Shown: piece after piece, positions 36,773-45,116 of the stretch
Layout of the letters: each line of letters starts with the position of its first letter
How positions within the stretch are numbered: the stretch's first letter is position 1
NCBI RefSeq assembly: GCF_000165465.1
Contig: NC_017455.1
Coordinates: 1,054,001 to 1,118,000 of the forward strand
Reading direction: 5' to 3'
Length of the DNA: 64,000 nt
From: Halanaerobium praevalens DSM 2228
GTDB lineage: Bacteria; Bacillota; Halanaerobiia; Halanaerobiales; Halanaerobiaceae
The notes under the pieces: generated by a model
What the model was told of the DNA's origin: nothing
Seen by the model: only the letters and a program-made list of their open reading frames with translations
Databases searched by the model: none
Made by a program: the position numbers and the translations under genes

Positions 36773-37772
36773 TCTAGCAGTAGTAGGAGCTACTGGTCTA
36801 GTAGGAAGAGAAATACTTAAAATTTTAGTAGAAAGAGATTTTCCTATTAAAAAAATTAAAGTAATTGCCTCTGAAAATTCAGCTGGCAAGAAAATAGAAT
36901 TTAAAGATCAAAAGTTAGAAGTTATAACTGCAACTAAGGGGGTTTTTAAAGAAATAGATATTGCTTTATTTTCTGCAGGCACTGAAGTAGCTAAAAAGTT
37001 AGCTCCTCAAGCTAAGAAAGAGGGAGCTATAGTAATAGACAATAGCAATGCTTTTAGAATGGATAAAAAAATACCTTTAGTAGTCCCAGAAGTAAATGCA
37101 GTTGATTTAAAAATTCATCAAAAAATTATTGCTAATCCTAATTGTTCTACTATCCAAATGGTAATGCTTTTAAAACCACTTGCCCAAAAATATGGTTTAA
37201 AAAGAGTAGTTGTTAATACTTATCAAGCTGTTTCAGGAGCTGGAAAAAAAGCGGTTGATGAAATGTTAGAGCAAACAAAAGCTTATTTGAAAGAAGAAAA
37301 AATAGAAAATAAACATTTTAAACATCAAATTGCTTTTAATGCTATTCCACAAATAGATACTTTTATGGATAATGATTATACTAAAGAAGAAATGAAAATG
37401 ATAAATGAAACTCGTAAAATATTAGCAAAACCTAAATTAGCTATTACAGCTACTTGTGTTCGGATACCTGTTATTTTTGGGCATGGAGAAGTATTAAATA
37501 TTGAATTAAAAAGTTCTTATAAAATTGAAGCTCTAAAATCTTTAATTAAAAAAAGCCCTAATATAGAGTTAATAGATGATCCACTTAATTATAGATATCC
37601 TCTACAGACTGATACTGAAACTAATGATAATGTATTAGTGGGTAGAGTAAGGAGAGATAATTCTTTAAAAAATGGGATAAATTTATGGTTAACAGCAAAT
37701 AATTTACGTAAGGGAGCTGCCTTAAATGCAGTTCAAATTGCAGAAAATTTAATCACTAACAATTTAGTGTAA
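36759..37772 (+). CDS. asd: Aspartate-semialdehyde dehydrogenase
   Basis: Reduces aspartyl phosphate to the semialdehyde, the step after aspartokinase. 337 residues: NADP-binding VVGATGLVGREIL at the N-terminus, catalytic Cys in NPNCSTIQM near 130, the SGAGKKAVDE loop near 160, and the C-terminal active-site region with RIPVIFGHGE (His near 245). ATG start behind AAAGGAGA, inside the end of the transporter gene. lysC lies 17 kb upstream. Confidence 0.96.
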   Translation: MRKYNLAVVGATGLVGREILKILVERDFPIKKIKVIASENSAGKKIEFKDQKLEVITATKGVFKEIDIALFSAGTEVAKKLAPQAKKEGAIVIDNSNAFRMDKKIPLVVPEVNAVDLKIHQKIIANPNCSTIQMVMLLKPLAQKYGLKRVVVNTYQAVSGAGKKAVDEMLEQTKAYLKEEKIENKHFKHQIAFNAIPQIDTFMDNDYTKEEMKMINETRKILAKPKLAITATCVRIPVIFGHGEVLNIELKSSYKIEALKSLIKKSPNIELIDDPLNYRYPLQTDTETNDNVLVGRVRRDNSLKNGINLWLTANNLRKGAALNAVQIAENLITNNLV

Positions 37773-37795
37773 AAATTATAAATGTTTAATTTTGC

Positions 37796-37824
37796 TTGTT
37801 TTTTATTTGAATAATATGTATAAT
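37796..37824 (+). promoter_or_regulatory. Probable promoter of rnj
   Basis: TTGTTT, a 17-bp spacer and a perfect TATAAT. It lies about 180 nt before the RNase J gene, so the transcript has a long AT-rich 5' untranslated region in which I see no other clear element. Confidence 0.6.
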
Positions 37825-38003
37825 AATATTAACGCTTTGGATCGGGTTGTTTTAATTTTTGATTTATAAGATATAATTAATAGTTTTTGTGTGTAATTCT
37901 AAATTAGAATATTTTAAGTTTAAGTTAAACTTTTAGTTAGATTAAAAATAAAGAGTTAGAAAGATTAAGTTTTAAAATACTATGGAGGTGTTTTGTTTTT
38001 TAA

Positions 38004-39680
38004 ATGAAGGATAACAATAAAATAAAAGATGTTTCAATGACTACACTTGGTGGAGTCGGAGAAATTGGAAAGAACATGTGGGTTCTGGAAATTGGTGACG
38101 AAATGTTGATAATTGATTCGGGAGTTAAATTTCCAGAAAATGATTTACTTGGAATAGACTTAGTAATTCCTGATTTTGATTATGTGATTAAAAACAAGGA
38201 CAAGATTAATGGGATTGTATTAACACATGGTCATTTAGATCATATAGGGGCTTTACCATATTTGCTAAAAGAAATTAATGCTCCAATTTATGGTACTAAA
38301 TTGACTTTAGGACTTTTGGAAGGTAATTTAAAAGAACATCGTTTGCTCAAAGATACTAGATTAAAAGTAGTAAACTCCGGTAAAAAATATCAAGTTGGTA
38401 GTTTCGAGGTTGAGTTTATAAGGGTTAATCATAGTATAGCTGATACTTGTGCACTTGCTATTCATACACCTTTAGGACCTATTGTTTATGCCAGTGACTT
38501 TAAGTTTGATCAAACTCCTATTGATGGACAAGTTGCTGATTTTCATAAATTAGCAGAATTAGGAGATAGTGAAGAAGGGGTGCTGGCCCTTTTTTCAGAT
38601 AGTACTAATGTTGAGCGTGAGGGATACACACTATCAGAAAAAGTTGTAGGAGAAACAGTAGAAGAAATATTTAGAGGTGCTCGGGAAAGAATAATTGTGG
38701 CAACTTTTGCTTCAAATATTCATCGAGTTCAGCAAATTGTCGATGCTGCTTTTAAATATAATCGGAAAATAGCCTTTACTGGTAGAAGTATGATTAATAA
38801 TGTAGATATAGCTCGTCGTTTAGGTTATTTACAAGTTCCAGATGATATGATAGTAGATATTAGAGATTGTTCTGATTTACCTGATAGCAAAGTTACTCTA
38901 CTAACAACTGGAAGTCAAGGTGAACCTTATGCAGCTTTAACTAGGATGGCCCGGGGAGACCATTATCATATTAATATTAAAAAGGGAGATACAGTTATGA
39001 TCTCTGCTTCTGCAATCCCTGGTAATGAAAAATTTGTAGGTCAAACTATTAATAAACTTTATCGTCGAGGCGCAAATGTAATTTATGAAGATGTTTCTGG
39101 AGTTCATGTCTCAGGTCATGCAAGTCAAGAAGAATTAAAATTAATGCTTAATCTGGTAAAACCTAAGTACTTTGTTCCAGTGCATGGTGAATATAGACAC
39201 TTATATAAACATGCAGATTTAGCAGAGAAAAATGGTATACCTAAAGATAATATATATATAGCTGATGTCGGAGACAAGATTAATTTTTCTGAAGACAAAG
39301 TTTCTAAAGCAGAAAAAATTCAATCAGGTGATGTCTTAATTGATGGTCTTGGCATTGGTGATGTCGGAAATATTGTTTTAAGAGATAGAAAATTACTTTC
39401 TGAAGATGGAATTATTATAGTTGTAGTTACAATTGATAAACATGGTAATATTTTAGTAGGTCCAGATATCATTACTAGAGGTTTTGTTTATATTAGAGAA
39501 TCTGAAGAATTAATTGAATCTGCAACAAAGCGAGTAGAAAGAGCTTTAAAAGACTGTGAAGAAAATAATGTGACAGAATGGTCAGTTCTTAAAGATACTA
39601 TTCGGAAATCACTTAATAATTACATTTATCAAAAAATAAAGAGAAATCCAATGATTTTACCTGTAATTATGGAAGTATAG
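38004..39680 (+). CDS. rnj: Ribonuclease J
   Basis: Metallo-beta-lactamase-fold 5'-3' exo- and endoribonuclease of mRNA turnover and rRNA maturation. 558 residues. Zinc motif THGHLDHIGA near 73-82, the beta-CASP region with FSDSTNVEREGYT and ASAIPGNE, the motif VSGHASQEELK near 370, and the C-terminal domain to 558. ATG start with GGAGGTG about 13 nt upstream, a rather long spacing. Only one J paralogue is visible here. Confidence 0.97.
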   Translation: MKDNNKIKDVSMTTLGGVGEIGKNMWVLEIGDEMLIIDSGVKFPENDLLGIDLVIPDFDYVIKNKDKINGIVLTHGHLDHIGALPYLLKEINAPIYGTKLTLGLLEGNLKEHRLLKDTRLKVVNSGKKYQVGSFEVEFIRVNHSIADTCALAIHTPLGPIVYASDFKFDQTPIDGQVADFHKLAELGDSEEGVLALFSDSTNVEREGYTLSEKVVGETVEEIFRGARERIIVATFASNIHRVQQIVDAAFKYNRKIAFTGRSMINNVDIARRLGYLQVPDDMIVDIRDCSDLPDSKVTLLTTGSQGEPYAALTRMARGDHYHINIKKGDTVMISASAIPGNEKFVGQTINKLYRRGANVIYEDVSGVHVSGHASQEELKLMLNLVKPKYFVPVHGEYRHLYKHADLAEKNGIPKDNIYIADVGDKINFSEDKVSKAEKIQSGDVLIDGLGIGDVGNIVLRDRKLLSEDGIIIVVVTIDKHGNILVGPDIITRGFVYIRESEELIESATKRVERALKDCEENNVTEWSVLKDTIRKSLNNYIYQKIKRNPMILPVIMEV

Positions 39681-39694
39681 AAATTAAGTTTAAA

Positions 39695-39728
39695 TTAACC
39701 AGCTGTGTAAAAGCAGCTGGTTTTAAGT
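39695..39728 (+). terminator. Intrinsic terminator after rnj
   Basis: AACCAGCTG (39697-39705) pairs with CAGCTGGTT (39714-39722), followed by TTAAGTTT. Confidence 0.82.
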
Positions 39729-39758
39729 TTGAACATATGTTTATTTTTATGATATAAT
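39729..39758 (+). promoter_or_regulatory. uppP promoter overlapping a LexA-like box
   Basis: TTGAAC, an 18-bp spacer and TATAAT. GAACATATGTTT at 39731-39742 overlaps the -35 and fits the Gram-positive LexA/DinR consensus GAACRNRYGTTY exactly. The recA promoter has a close relative of the same site. Confidence 0.55.
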
Positions 39759-39784
39759 AAAAAGATAAAAGGAGGATTTTAAAA

Positions 39785-40564
39785 TTGAATAGTTTGCAAG
39801 CTATATTTTTGGGTATAATTCAGGGTTTAACAGAATTTATACCAGTTAGCAGTTCAGGTCATCTAGTTATTGCTCAATCTTTTTTAAATATTAAAGAAGA
39901 TCAGATTTTATTTAATGTTATTTTACATATTGGAACTTTAATTCCTATTTTTATTGTTTTTAAGCAAGATATTAAAGATATGATTTTATTTAAAAAAGAA
40001 AAGAGAAAAGAAATTATCTATATCTTATTAGCTATTATTCCAACTGGTATAATTGGAGTTTTATTTGAAGATTTTTTTGCGGAATTGTTTTCTAATTCTT
40101 ATTTAACAGCTCTAATGTTAATTTTAACTGGTTTAATATTATATATTACAGAAAAAATAGAAAGTGGAACTAAAGAAGTAGAAGATTTAAAATTTTGGCA
40201 GCCTTTCTTAGTTGGTTTAGCTCAGGCAGGAGCAATTATTCCAGGTATTTCCCGTTCCGGAACTACAATAGCTGCCTCTTTATTTCAAGGTTTAAATAGA
40301 GAAGCTGCTGCTAGGTTTTCTTTTTTAATGTCTGTACCTGTTATTGGAGGAGCTGGCTTATTACAATTTTTAAATGTTTTAGAAAAAGGATCTTTTGAGC
40401 TTGAAATTAAAATTGTAATTTTAGGTTTTTTAGCAGCTTCGATTTCGGGTTATTTAGCTATTAAAATTTTATTAAAAGTTTTAGCAGAGAAAAAACTAAA
40501 TTATTTTAGTTATTATTGCTGGATTTTAGCTATTTTAGTAATTTTACTTAATTTACTTAAATAA
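39785..40564 (+). CDS. uppP: Undecaprenyl-diphosphatase UppP (BacA)
   Basis: Membrane enzyme that recycles the lipid carrier of peptidoglycan synthesis. 259 residues with about eight hydrophobic segments. Signature motifs: GLTEFIPVSSSGHL near 13-26 (catalytic Glu and Ser) and PGISRSGTTIAASLFQGL near 147-164 (Arg and Ser of the phosphatase site). TTG start behind AAGGAGGA. A candidate LexA box overlaps its promoter. ftsK follows 69 nt later with its own SD. Confidence 0.96.
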   Translation: MNSLQAIFLGIIQGLTEFIPVSSSGHLVIAQSFLNIKEDQILFNVILHIGTLIPIFIVFKQDIKDMILFKKEKRKEIIYILLAIIPTGIIGVLFEDFFAELFSNSYLTALMLILTGLILYITEKIESGTKEVEDLKFWQPFLVGLAQAGAIIPGISRSGTTIAASLFQGLNREAAARFSFLMSVPVIGGAGLLQFLNVLEKGSFELEIKIVILGFLAASISGYLAIKILLKVLAEKKLNYFSYYCWILAILVILLNLLK

Positions 40565-40633
40565 GCTTTGTCAAATTATTATTTATAAATTTTTATTCAA
40601 TCAGAACTTATATTTATTGAAGGAGGAGCAAGG

Positions 40634-42991
40634 ATGAGCAACAAAAAAAATGATTCCCAAATAGAAAAAAGAAAAAATGAAATCTTGGGTTTATTTTTAA
40701 TCACCTTTGCTGCAATTAGTTATTTAGCAATATTTAGTAATTCAGCAGGGCTTTTGGGAAATTACTTAAGTAATGCTTATTATTTTTTAGTAGGTAGTGG
40801 TAGTTATTTTTTTCCACTTTTATTTATTTATTGGGGAATTCAATTTATTCGCTCTCGAGAAATAAAGTTTTCAAGTAGATTTGGTGGTCTTTTAATTGCT
40901 TTTACTGCAATCATTTCAATAATTAACTTAAGTAAAGGTGTTCAAAAGCCTTTAGTTATTAATTTTAATACAGCTGGGGGTATTATTGGTAATACTATTA
41001 GTTATTTTTTAGCCGAATTATTTGCTGTTAATGGAGCTTATATTATTCTTTCTGTTATATTATTGATTGGTCTGCTTTTATTATTTGATTTATTTTTACA
41101 TAATATTTTTAGTAAAGTAAAAATTAAAATTAAAGCAATCAAAGAAAATAGCTTAAATTTTAAAGAAGAATTTAAATCATTTTTTGCTAATTTATCTTTT
41201 GATAAATTTAATTTTTTAAATAAAATAAAAGAAAAGGCAAAGAATAAAAAACAAGAAAAAAAAGAGGTTAAAAAAGAACCAAAAAAAGATAAAGAAAAAG
41301 ATAAAGAAAAAGATGATTCTCAAAAAGATAAGCAAGCTCAAATCATTGAAGATAAAACTCCACCCCAAAAAACAGTTAAAGCTAAAAAAGAGTCTACTAA
41401 TAATAATTCAAATAATGATAAATCAGTTAAAACAAAAAGAAATAATTTTAAAGCTAAACCTAAAGAAGTAAAAGAAGATTTTGATATTAGCAAAGATCAA
41501 TCGAAAAATGTCAATGATCAAGGTAGAAAATATGGTGATTACACTTTTCCTGGTATCTCTCTTTTAAATAATTCTGGAAAAAAGAAAGTTAAATTAGCTA
41601 ATAAAAGTGAATTATTAGAGGAAACTCTGAATAGTTTTGGAGTTGAAGCTAAAGTGATTAATGTTAATCATGGACCAACAATTACTCGCTATGAAATTCA
41701 ACCTGCAACTGGAGTTAAAGTGAGTAAAATTGTTAATTTATCTGATGATATATCTTTAGCTTTAGCAGCCAGAGATGTAAGAATTGAAGCTCCAATCCCA
41801 GGTAAAGCTGCTGTAGGAATTGAAGTTCCACATGGTAATAATATTACTGTTTCATTTAGGGATGTAATTGTTTCAGAAGAATTTCAAAATGCGGAAGATA
41901 AATTAACCTTAGCTTTAGGCAAAGGAATAGATGGTGATACTGCAGTCTTTAACTTAGCCAAAATGCCTCATTTATTAGTTGCTGGTGCTACTGGATCTGG
42001 AAAAAGTGTTTGTATTAACACTTTAATTAGTAGTATCTTATATAGAGCAACACCTGCAGAAGTAAAATTATTATTAGTTGATCCCAAAAAAGTAGAATTA
42101 AATATTTATCAAGGCTTACCTCATTTAATTACACCTGTAGTTACTGATCCTCAAAAAGCTGCTAATGTACTGAAATTAGTAGTAGAAGAAATGGAAAATA
42201 GATATGATCTTTTTTCAGAAACAGGAAGCAGAGGTATAGAATCTTATAATAAGCAAGTAGAAGATCCAGAAGCTAAAATGCCTTATATAGTTGTAATTAT
42301 TGATGAATTATCAGATTTAATGATGGTTGCTGCAAATGAGGTAGAAGATAACATTTGTCGTTTAGCTCAGATGTCAAGAGCTGCTGGTATCCATTTAATA
42401 ATTGCTACTCAAAGACCATCTGTAGATGTAATTACTGGTTTAATTAAAGCTAATATTCCAAGTCGCATTTCTTTTGCAGTTTCCTCAGCTACAGATTCTC
42501 GTACTATTTTAGATATGGGTGGAGCTGAAAAATTATTAGGTAAAGGAGATATGCTTTTTTCCCCAGTTGGAATGCAAAAACCTCAAAGAATCCAGGGATC
42601 TTTTTTAACTGATCAAGAAATATCGGAAATAACTTCTTTTGTTAAAAGTCAAGCAACTGCTGACTATAAGATTGAAAAAGATGATATTAAAGAGGTAGAA
42701 TTATCAATTGATGATGAACAAGATGAATTATACGAGGAAGCAGTCAAGTTAGTTGTTAAATATCGTGCTTCAATATCTATGCTGCAGAGAAGACTACATA
42801 TTGGTCATTCTCGAGCAGCGAGATTAATTGATTCAATGGAAGAAGATGGAATTGTTGGTCCATATGCTGGTAGTAAACCTCGAGAAGTTTTAGTAGAAGA
42901 AAGTGATTTAGAAGCAGTTCTTAATGGTGAAAGCTCAGATGAAACTGAAAAATCTGAAGTCAAAAATCTTGACAAAAAAATTGAATTGTGA
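40634..42991 (+). CDS. ftsK: DNA translocase FtsK/SpoIIIE
   Basis: Septal DNA pump that clears chromosomes from the division site. 785 residues: four N-terminal membrane segments (to about 160), a charged Lys/Glu/Asp-rich linker (about 195-300), the motor domain with Walker A GATGSGKS near 452, Walker B VVIIDELSDL, and a C-terminal gamma winged-helix domain (about 700-765) for reading orienting sequences. ATG start behind GGAGGAG. The promoter for the next gene lies over its stop (TGA). Confidence 0.96.
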   Translation: MSNKKNDSQIEKRKNEILGLFLITFAAISYLAIFSNSAGLLGNYLSNAYYFLVGSGSYFFPLLFIYWGIQFIRSREIKFSSRFGGLLIAFTAIISIINLSKGVQKPLVINFNTAGGIIGNTISYFLAELFAVNGAYIILSVILLIGLLLLFDLFLHNIFSKVKIKIKAIKENSLNFKEEFKSFFANLSFDKFNFLNKIKEKAKNKKQEKKEVKKEPKKDKEKDKEKDDSQKDKQAQIIEDKTPPQKTVKAKKESTNNNSNNDKSVKTKRNNFKAKPKEVKEDFDISKDQSKNVNDQGRKYGDYTFPGISLLNNSGKKKVKLANKSELLEETLNSFGVEAKVINVNHGPTITRYEIQPATGVKVSKIVNLSDDISLALAARDVRIEAPIPGKAAVGIEVPHGNNITVSFRDVIVSEEFQNAEDKLTLALGKGIDGDTAVFNLAKMPHLLVAGATGSGKSVCINTLISSILYRATPAEVKLLLVDPKKVELNIYQGLPHLITPVVTDPQKAANVLKLVVEEMENRYDLFSETGSRGIESYNKQVEDPEAKMPYIVVIIDELSDLMMVAANEVEDNICRLAQMSRAAGIHLIIATQRPSVDVITGLIKANIPSRISFAVSSATDSRTILDMGGAEKLLGKGDMLFSPVGMQKPQRIQGSFLTDQEISEITSFVKSQATADYKIEKDDIKEVELSIDDEQDELYEEAVKLVVKYRASISMLQRRLHIGHSRAARLIDSMEEDGIVGPYAGSKPREVLVEESDLEAVLNGESSDETEKSEVKNLDKKIEL

Positions 42992-42997
42992 TACTAT
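42969..42997 (+). promoter_or_regulatory. Strong sigma-A promoter of the GntR gene
   Basis: Perfect TTGACA, a 17-bp spacer and TACTAT, placed over the last codons of ftsK. Confidence 0.75.
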
Positions 42998-43005
42998 TAA
43001 AACAG

Positions 43006-43033
43006 TTGTCAGACAGGTAAGACGTCTGAACAA
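43006..43033 (+). promoter_or_regulatory. Probable operator upstream of the GntR gene
   Basis: TCAGAC (43009-43014) and GTCTGA (43024-43029) form an inverted repeat with a 9-bp centre, extended by TTG and CAA outside. It covers the expected transcription start, so it could serve as an autoregulatory GntR site. Confidence 0.55.
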
Positions 43034-43049
43034 AAAAGGAGGGAGTTAA

Positions 43050-43781
43050 GTGGACTTTTTAAAACAAGATAAAAGACCTTTATACTTAAAAATTAAAGAA
43101 CATATTGAAAATTTAATTGAACAAGAAATTTATAAAGCTGGTGATAAACTCCCCTCTGAAACTACTTTTGCCAAAAAATTAGATGTAAGCAGAGCCAGTT
43201 TAAGAGAAGCTCTGAGGGTTTTAGAAAAAGAAGGAAAAATTATTAAAAGTCAAGGTGTTGGAACTTTTGTTTCAAAACCTATTCCTCGTTTTAAAAAAGG
43301 AATTGAAGAATTATTTAGTGTAACTGATACCATAAAAAATGAAGGTTTTACACCTGGGACGAAAGGCTTAGATATAAAAAAAGAGCAAGCAGATAAATCT
43401 TTAGCTGCCAAAATGAAGCTCAAAAAAAATAAAAAGATTTTAAAAATCGAGAGAATTAGAACAGCGGATGAGAAACCCGTAGTTTTTTGTATTGATTATT
43501 TAAATCATAATTTATTTCCAATTGATAGTGAGTCTGATTTTAAACATTCTATTTTTGATTTATTAGAAAACAAATATAATTTAAATATTAAATATGCTTT
43601 TGCAGAAATAATTCCTGTAACAGCAAATCATTTATTAATAGATAAACTTAATGTTAAAAAAAATGCTCCGATTCTTTGTTTAGAGCAAATGCATTATGAT
43701 AATCAAGAAAGACTTTTTCTCTTTTCTAAGAACTATTTTAGAAGTGATCAATTTCAATTTAAGGTTTTAAGAAAAAGATAA
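43050..43781 (+). CDS. GntR family regulator, HutC/UTRA type
   Basis: 243 residues. N-terminal winged helix-turn-helix (about 8-75: AGDKLPSETTFAKKLDVSRA and LREALRVLEKEGKI) and a C-terminal UTRA effector-binding domain (about 95-240). GTG start behind GGAGGGAG. Located directly upstream of the BMP-type ABC transporter and preceded by its own promoter and an inverted repeat, so it probably represses itself; control of the transporter operon is plausible but that promoter carries a different repeat. Ligand unknown. Confidence 0.9.
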   Translation: MDFLKQDKRPLYLKIKEHIENLIEQEIYKAGDKLPSETTFAKKLDVSRASLREALRVLEKEGKIIKSQGVGTFVSKPIPRFKKGIEELFSVTDTIKNEGFTPGTKGLDIKKEQADKSLAAKMKLKKNKKILKIERIRTADEKPVVFCIDYLNHNLFPIDSESDFKHSIFDLLENKYNLNIKYAFAEIIPVTANHLLIDKLNVKKNAPILCLEQMHYDNQERLFLFSKNYFRSDQFQFKVLRKR

Positions 43782-43845
43782 TTGGTTTTAATTTTTAAAT
43801 AAATTCAAAATTTCGACAATTAATCTTTTTCAGCTTTGTTTTATG

Positions 43846-43881
43846 TTGCAAACACAATATAAAAATGTTATATTGTATTTG
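43846..43881 (+). promoter_or_regulatory. BMP operon promoter with 33-bp inverted repeat
   Basis: TTGCAA (43846-43851), a 17-bp spacer and TATATT (43869-43874). CAAACACAATATAA (43849-43862) and TTATATTGTATTTG (43868-43881) are inverted repeats with one mismatch around AAATG. The repeat covers both promoter boxes, which fits a repressor site. Confidence 0.65.
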
Positions 43882-43931
43882 TGATTCATAAATTTTGGTA
43901 CTATTCAAAAATATATAAGGGGGTTATTATT

Positions 43932-45020
43932 TTGAAAAAAGTTTTAAGTTTATTAATTGTATTAGCTTTTGTGATGATGGTGACATTTGCAGCAGTTCCA
44001 GCAGCTGCTCAAAACACTAGGGTGGGTATTGTTTTATCTACAGGTGGACTTGGAGATTTATCTTTTAATGATTCAGCTTACCGAGGACTACAGAGAGCAG
44101 AAAGAGAGTTGGGAATTGATTTTCAGTATATAGAACCTTCCGATCCTTCTGAAGATGAAACAGCTCTAAGAAGATTTGCCAATAGAGGTTTTGATTTGAT
44201 TATTGGTGTAGGTTTCCAAATGTCTGATACTTTAGAAACTGTTTCTTATGATTATCCTAATGTTAAGTTCTCTCATATCGATCAAGATTTTGGTGAAGAT
44301 ATACCCGATAATATTGTTTCTCTAAATTTTGCTGAATGGGAAGGTTCTTTCCTTGCAGGTGCTTTAGCAGCTTTAGTTAGTGATACTAATGTTGTTGGTT
44401 ATGTAGGTGGAGTTGATTCAGCTTTAATTCAGAGATTTGAAGGTGGATTTTACCAAGGTGCTAAGTATATCAACCCTGATATTGAAGTAGAAAGAAGATA
44501 TGCTGATTCTTTTGGAGATCCAGCTAGAGGTCGTGAAATTGCTTTAGGTATGATTGATGATGGAGCAGATGTTATTTATCATGCAGCTGGAGGTACTGGA
44601 AGTGGAGTTTTCCAAGCAGCTGGTGAAGAAGATATTTATGCAATTGGTGTTGACTCAAACCAAAACTATGTTGAACCAGGTCATGTAATTGCTAGTATGG
44701 TTAAAAAAGTTGATAATGCAGTATTCAATATTGCTAAAGCTGTAGATGAGGGTACTTATGAAGGTGGAGAAAACCTTTACTTTACTCTTGAAGATGGTGG
44801 AGTTATGTTAACAAGCTTAACTGAGATTGAACAGCCTGTATTAGATGCTCATAAAAATGGAACTATTGATGACCAAGATTTAGAAACTATTAAAGAAATG
44901 AAGGCAGAAGTTACTTCCCCATATGCTGAGCGTATTAATGAAATTAAAGAAAAAATTATTAATGGCGAAATTGAAGTTGAAAACTGGGGAATTACAGGCA
45001 GACCTGAAGCTTTAGAATAA
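43932..45020 (+). CDS. BMP family ABC transporter substrate-binding protein
   Basis: Extracytoplasmic receptor of a nucleoside-type ABC importer. About 362 residues. Start at TTG 43932, 8 nt after AAGGGGG, which puts a clean signal peptide (KKVLSLLIVLAF...VPAAAQ) at the N-terminus; earlier in-frame starts would add 17 unlikely residues. BMP motifs follow: GGLGDLSFNDSAYRG, FSHIDQDF and VGVDSNQNYVEPG-like (IGVDSNQNYVEPG). The lipobox cysteine common in this family is absent, so it is predicted to be released or held by other means. Followed by an intercistronic hairpin. Confidence 0.93.
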   Translation: MKKVLSLLIVLAFVMMVTFAAVPAAAQNTRVGIVLSTGGLGDLSFNDSAYRGLQRAERELGIDFQYIEPSDPSEDETALRRFANRGFDLIIGVGFQMSDTLETVSYDYPNVKFSHIDQDFGEDIPDNIVSLNFAEWEGSFLAGALAALVSDTNVVGYVGGVDSALIQRFEGGFYQGAKYINPDIEVERRYADSFGDPARGREIALGMIDDGADVIYHAAGGTGSGVFQAAGEEDIYAIGVDSNQNYVEPGHVIASMVKKVDNAVFNIAKAVDEGTYEGGENLYFTLEDGGVMLTSLTEIEQPVLDAHKNGTIDDQDLETIKEMKAEVTSPYAERINEIKEKIINGEIEVENWGITGRPEALE

Positions 45021-45048
45021 ATATATTTTAATTTTATTATTTAAATTA

Positions 45049-45083
45049 AGGAGGCTCTGCTTATTTTTGCTGCAGAGCCTCTA
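45049..45083 (+). terminator. Intercistronic hairpin between receptor and ABC ATPase genes
   Basis: GAGGCTCTGC (45051-45060) pairs exactly with GCAGAGCCTC (45072-45081). The tail TATTAAATTT is poor in Ts, so it is more likely a partial terminator or 3'-end stabiliser that favours receptor mRNA over the ATPase and permeases. Confidence 0.65.
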
Positions 45084-45116
45084 TTAAATTTGAAATTATT
45101 CCAGGGAGGAATTGAG

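Noticed and set aside
43782-43931. Possible purine riboswitch before the BMP receptor
   Set aside because: No conserved three-way junction core; the only structure is the DNA-like inverted repeat over the promoter.
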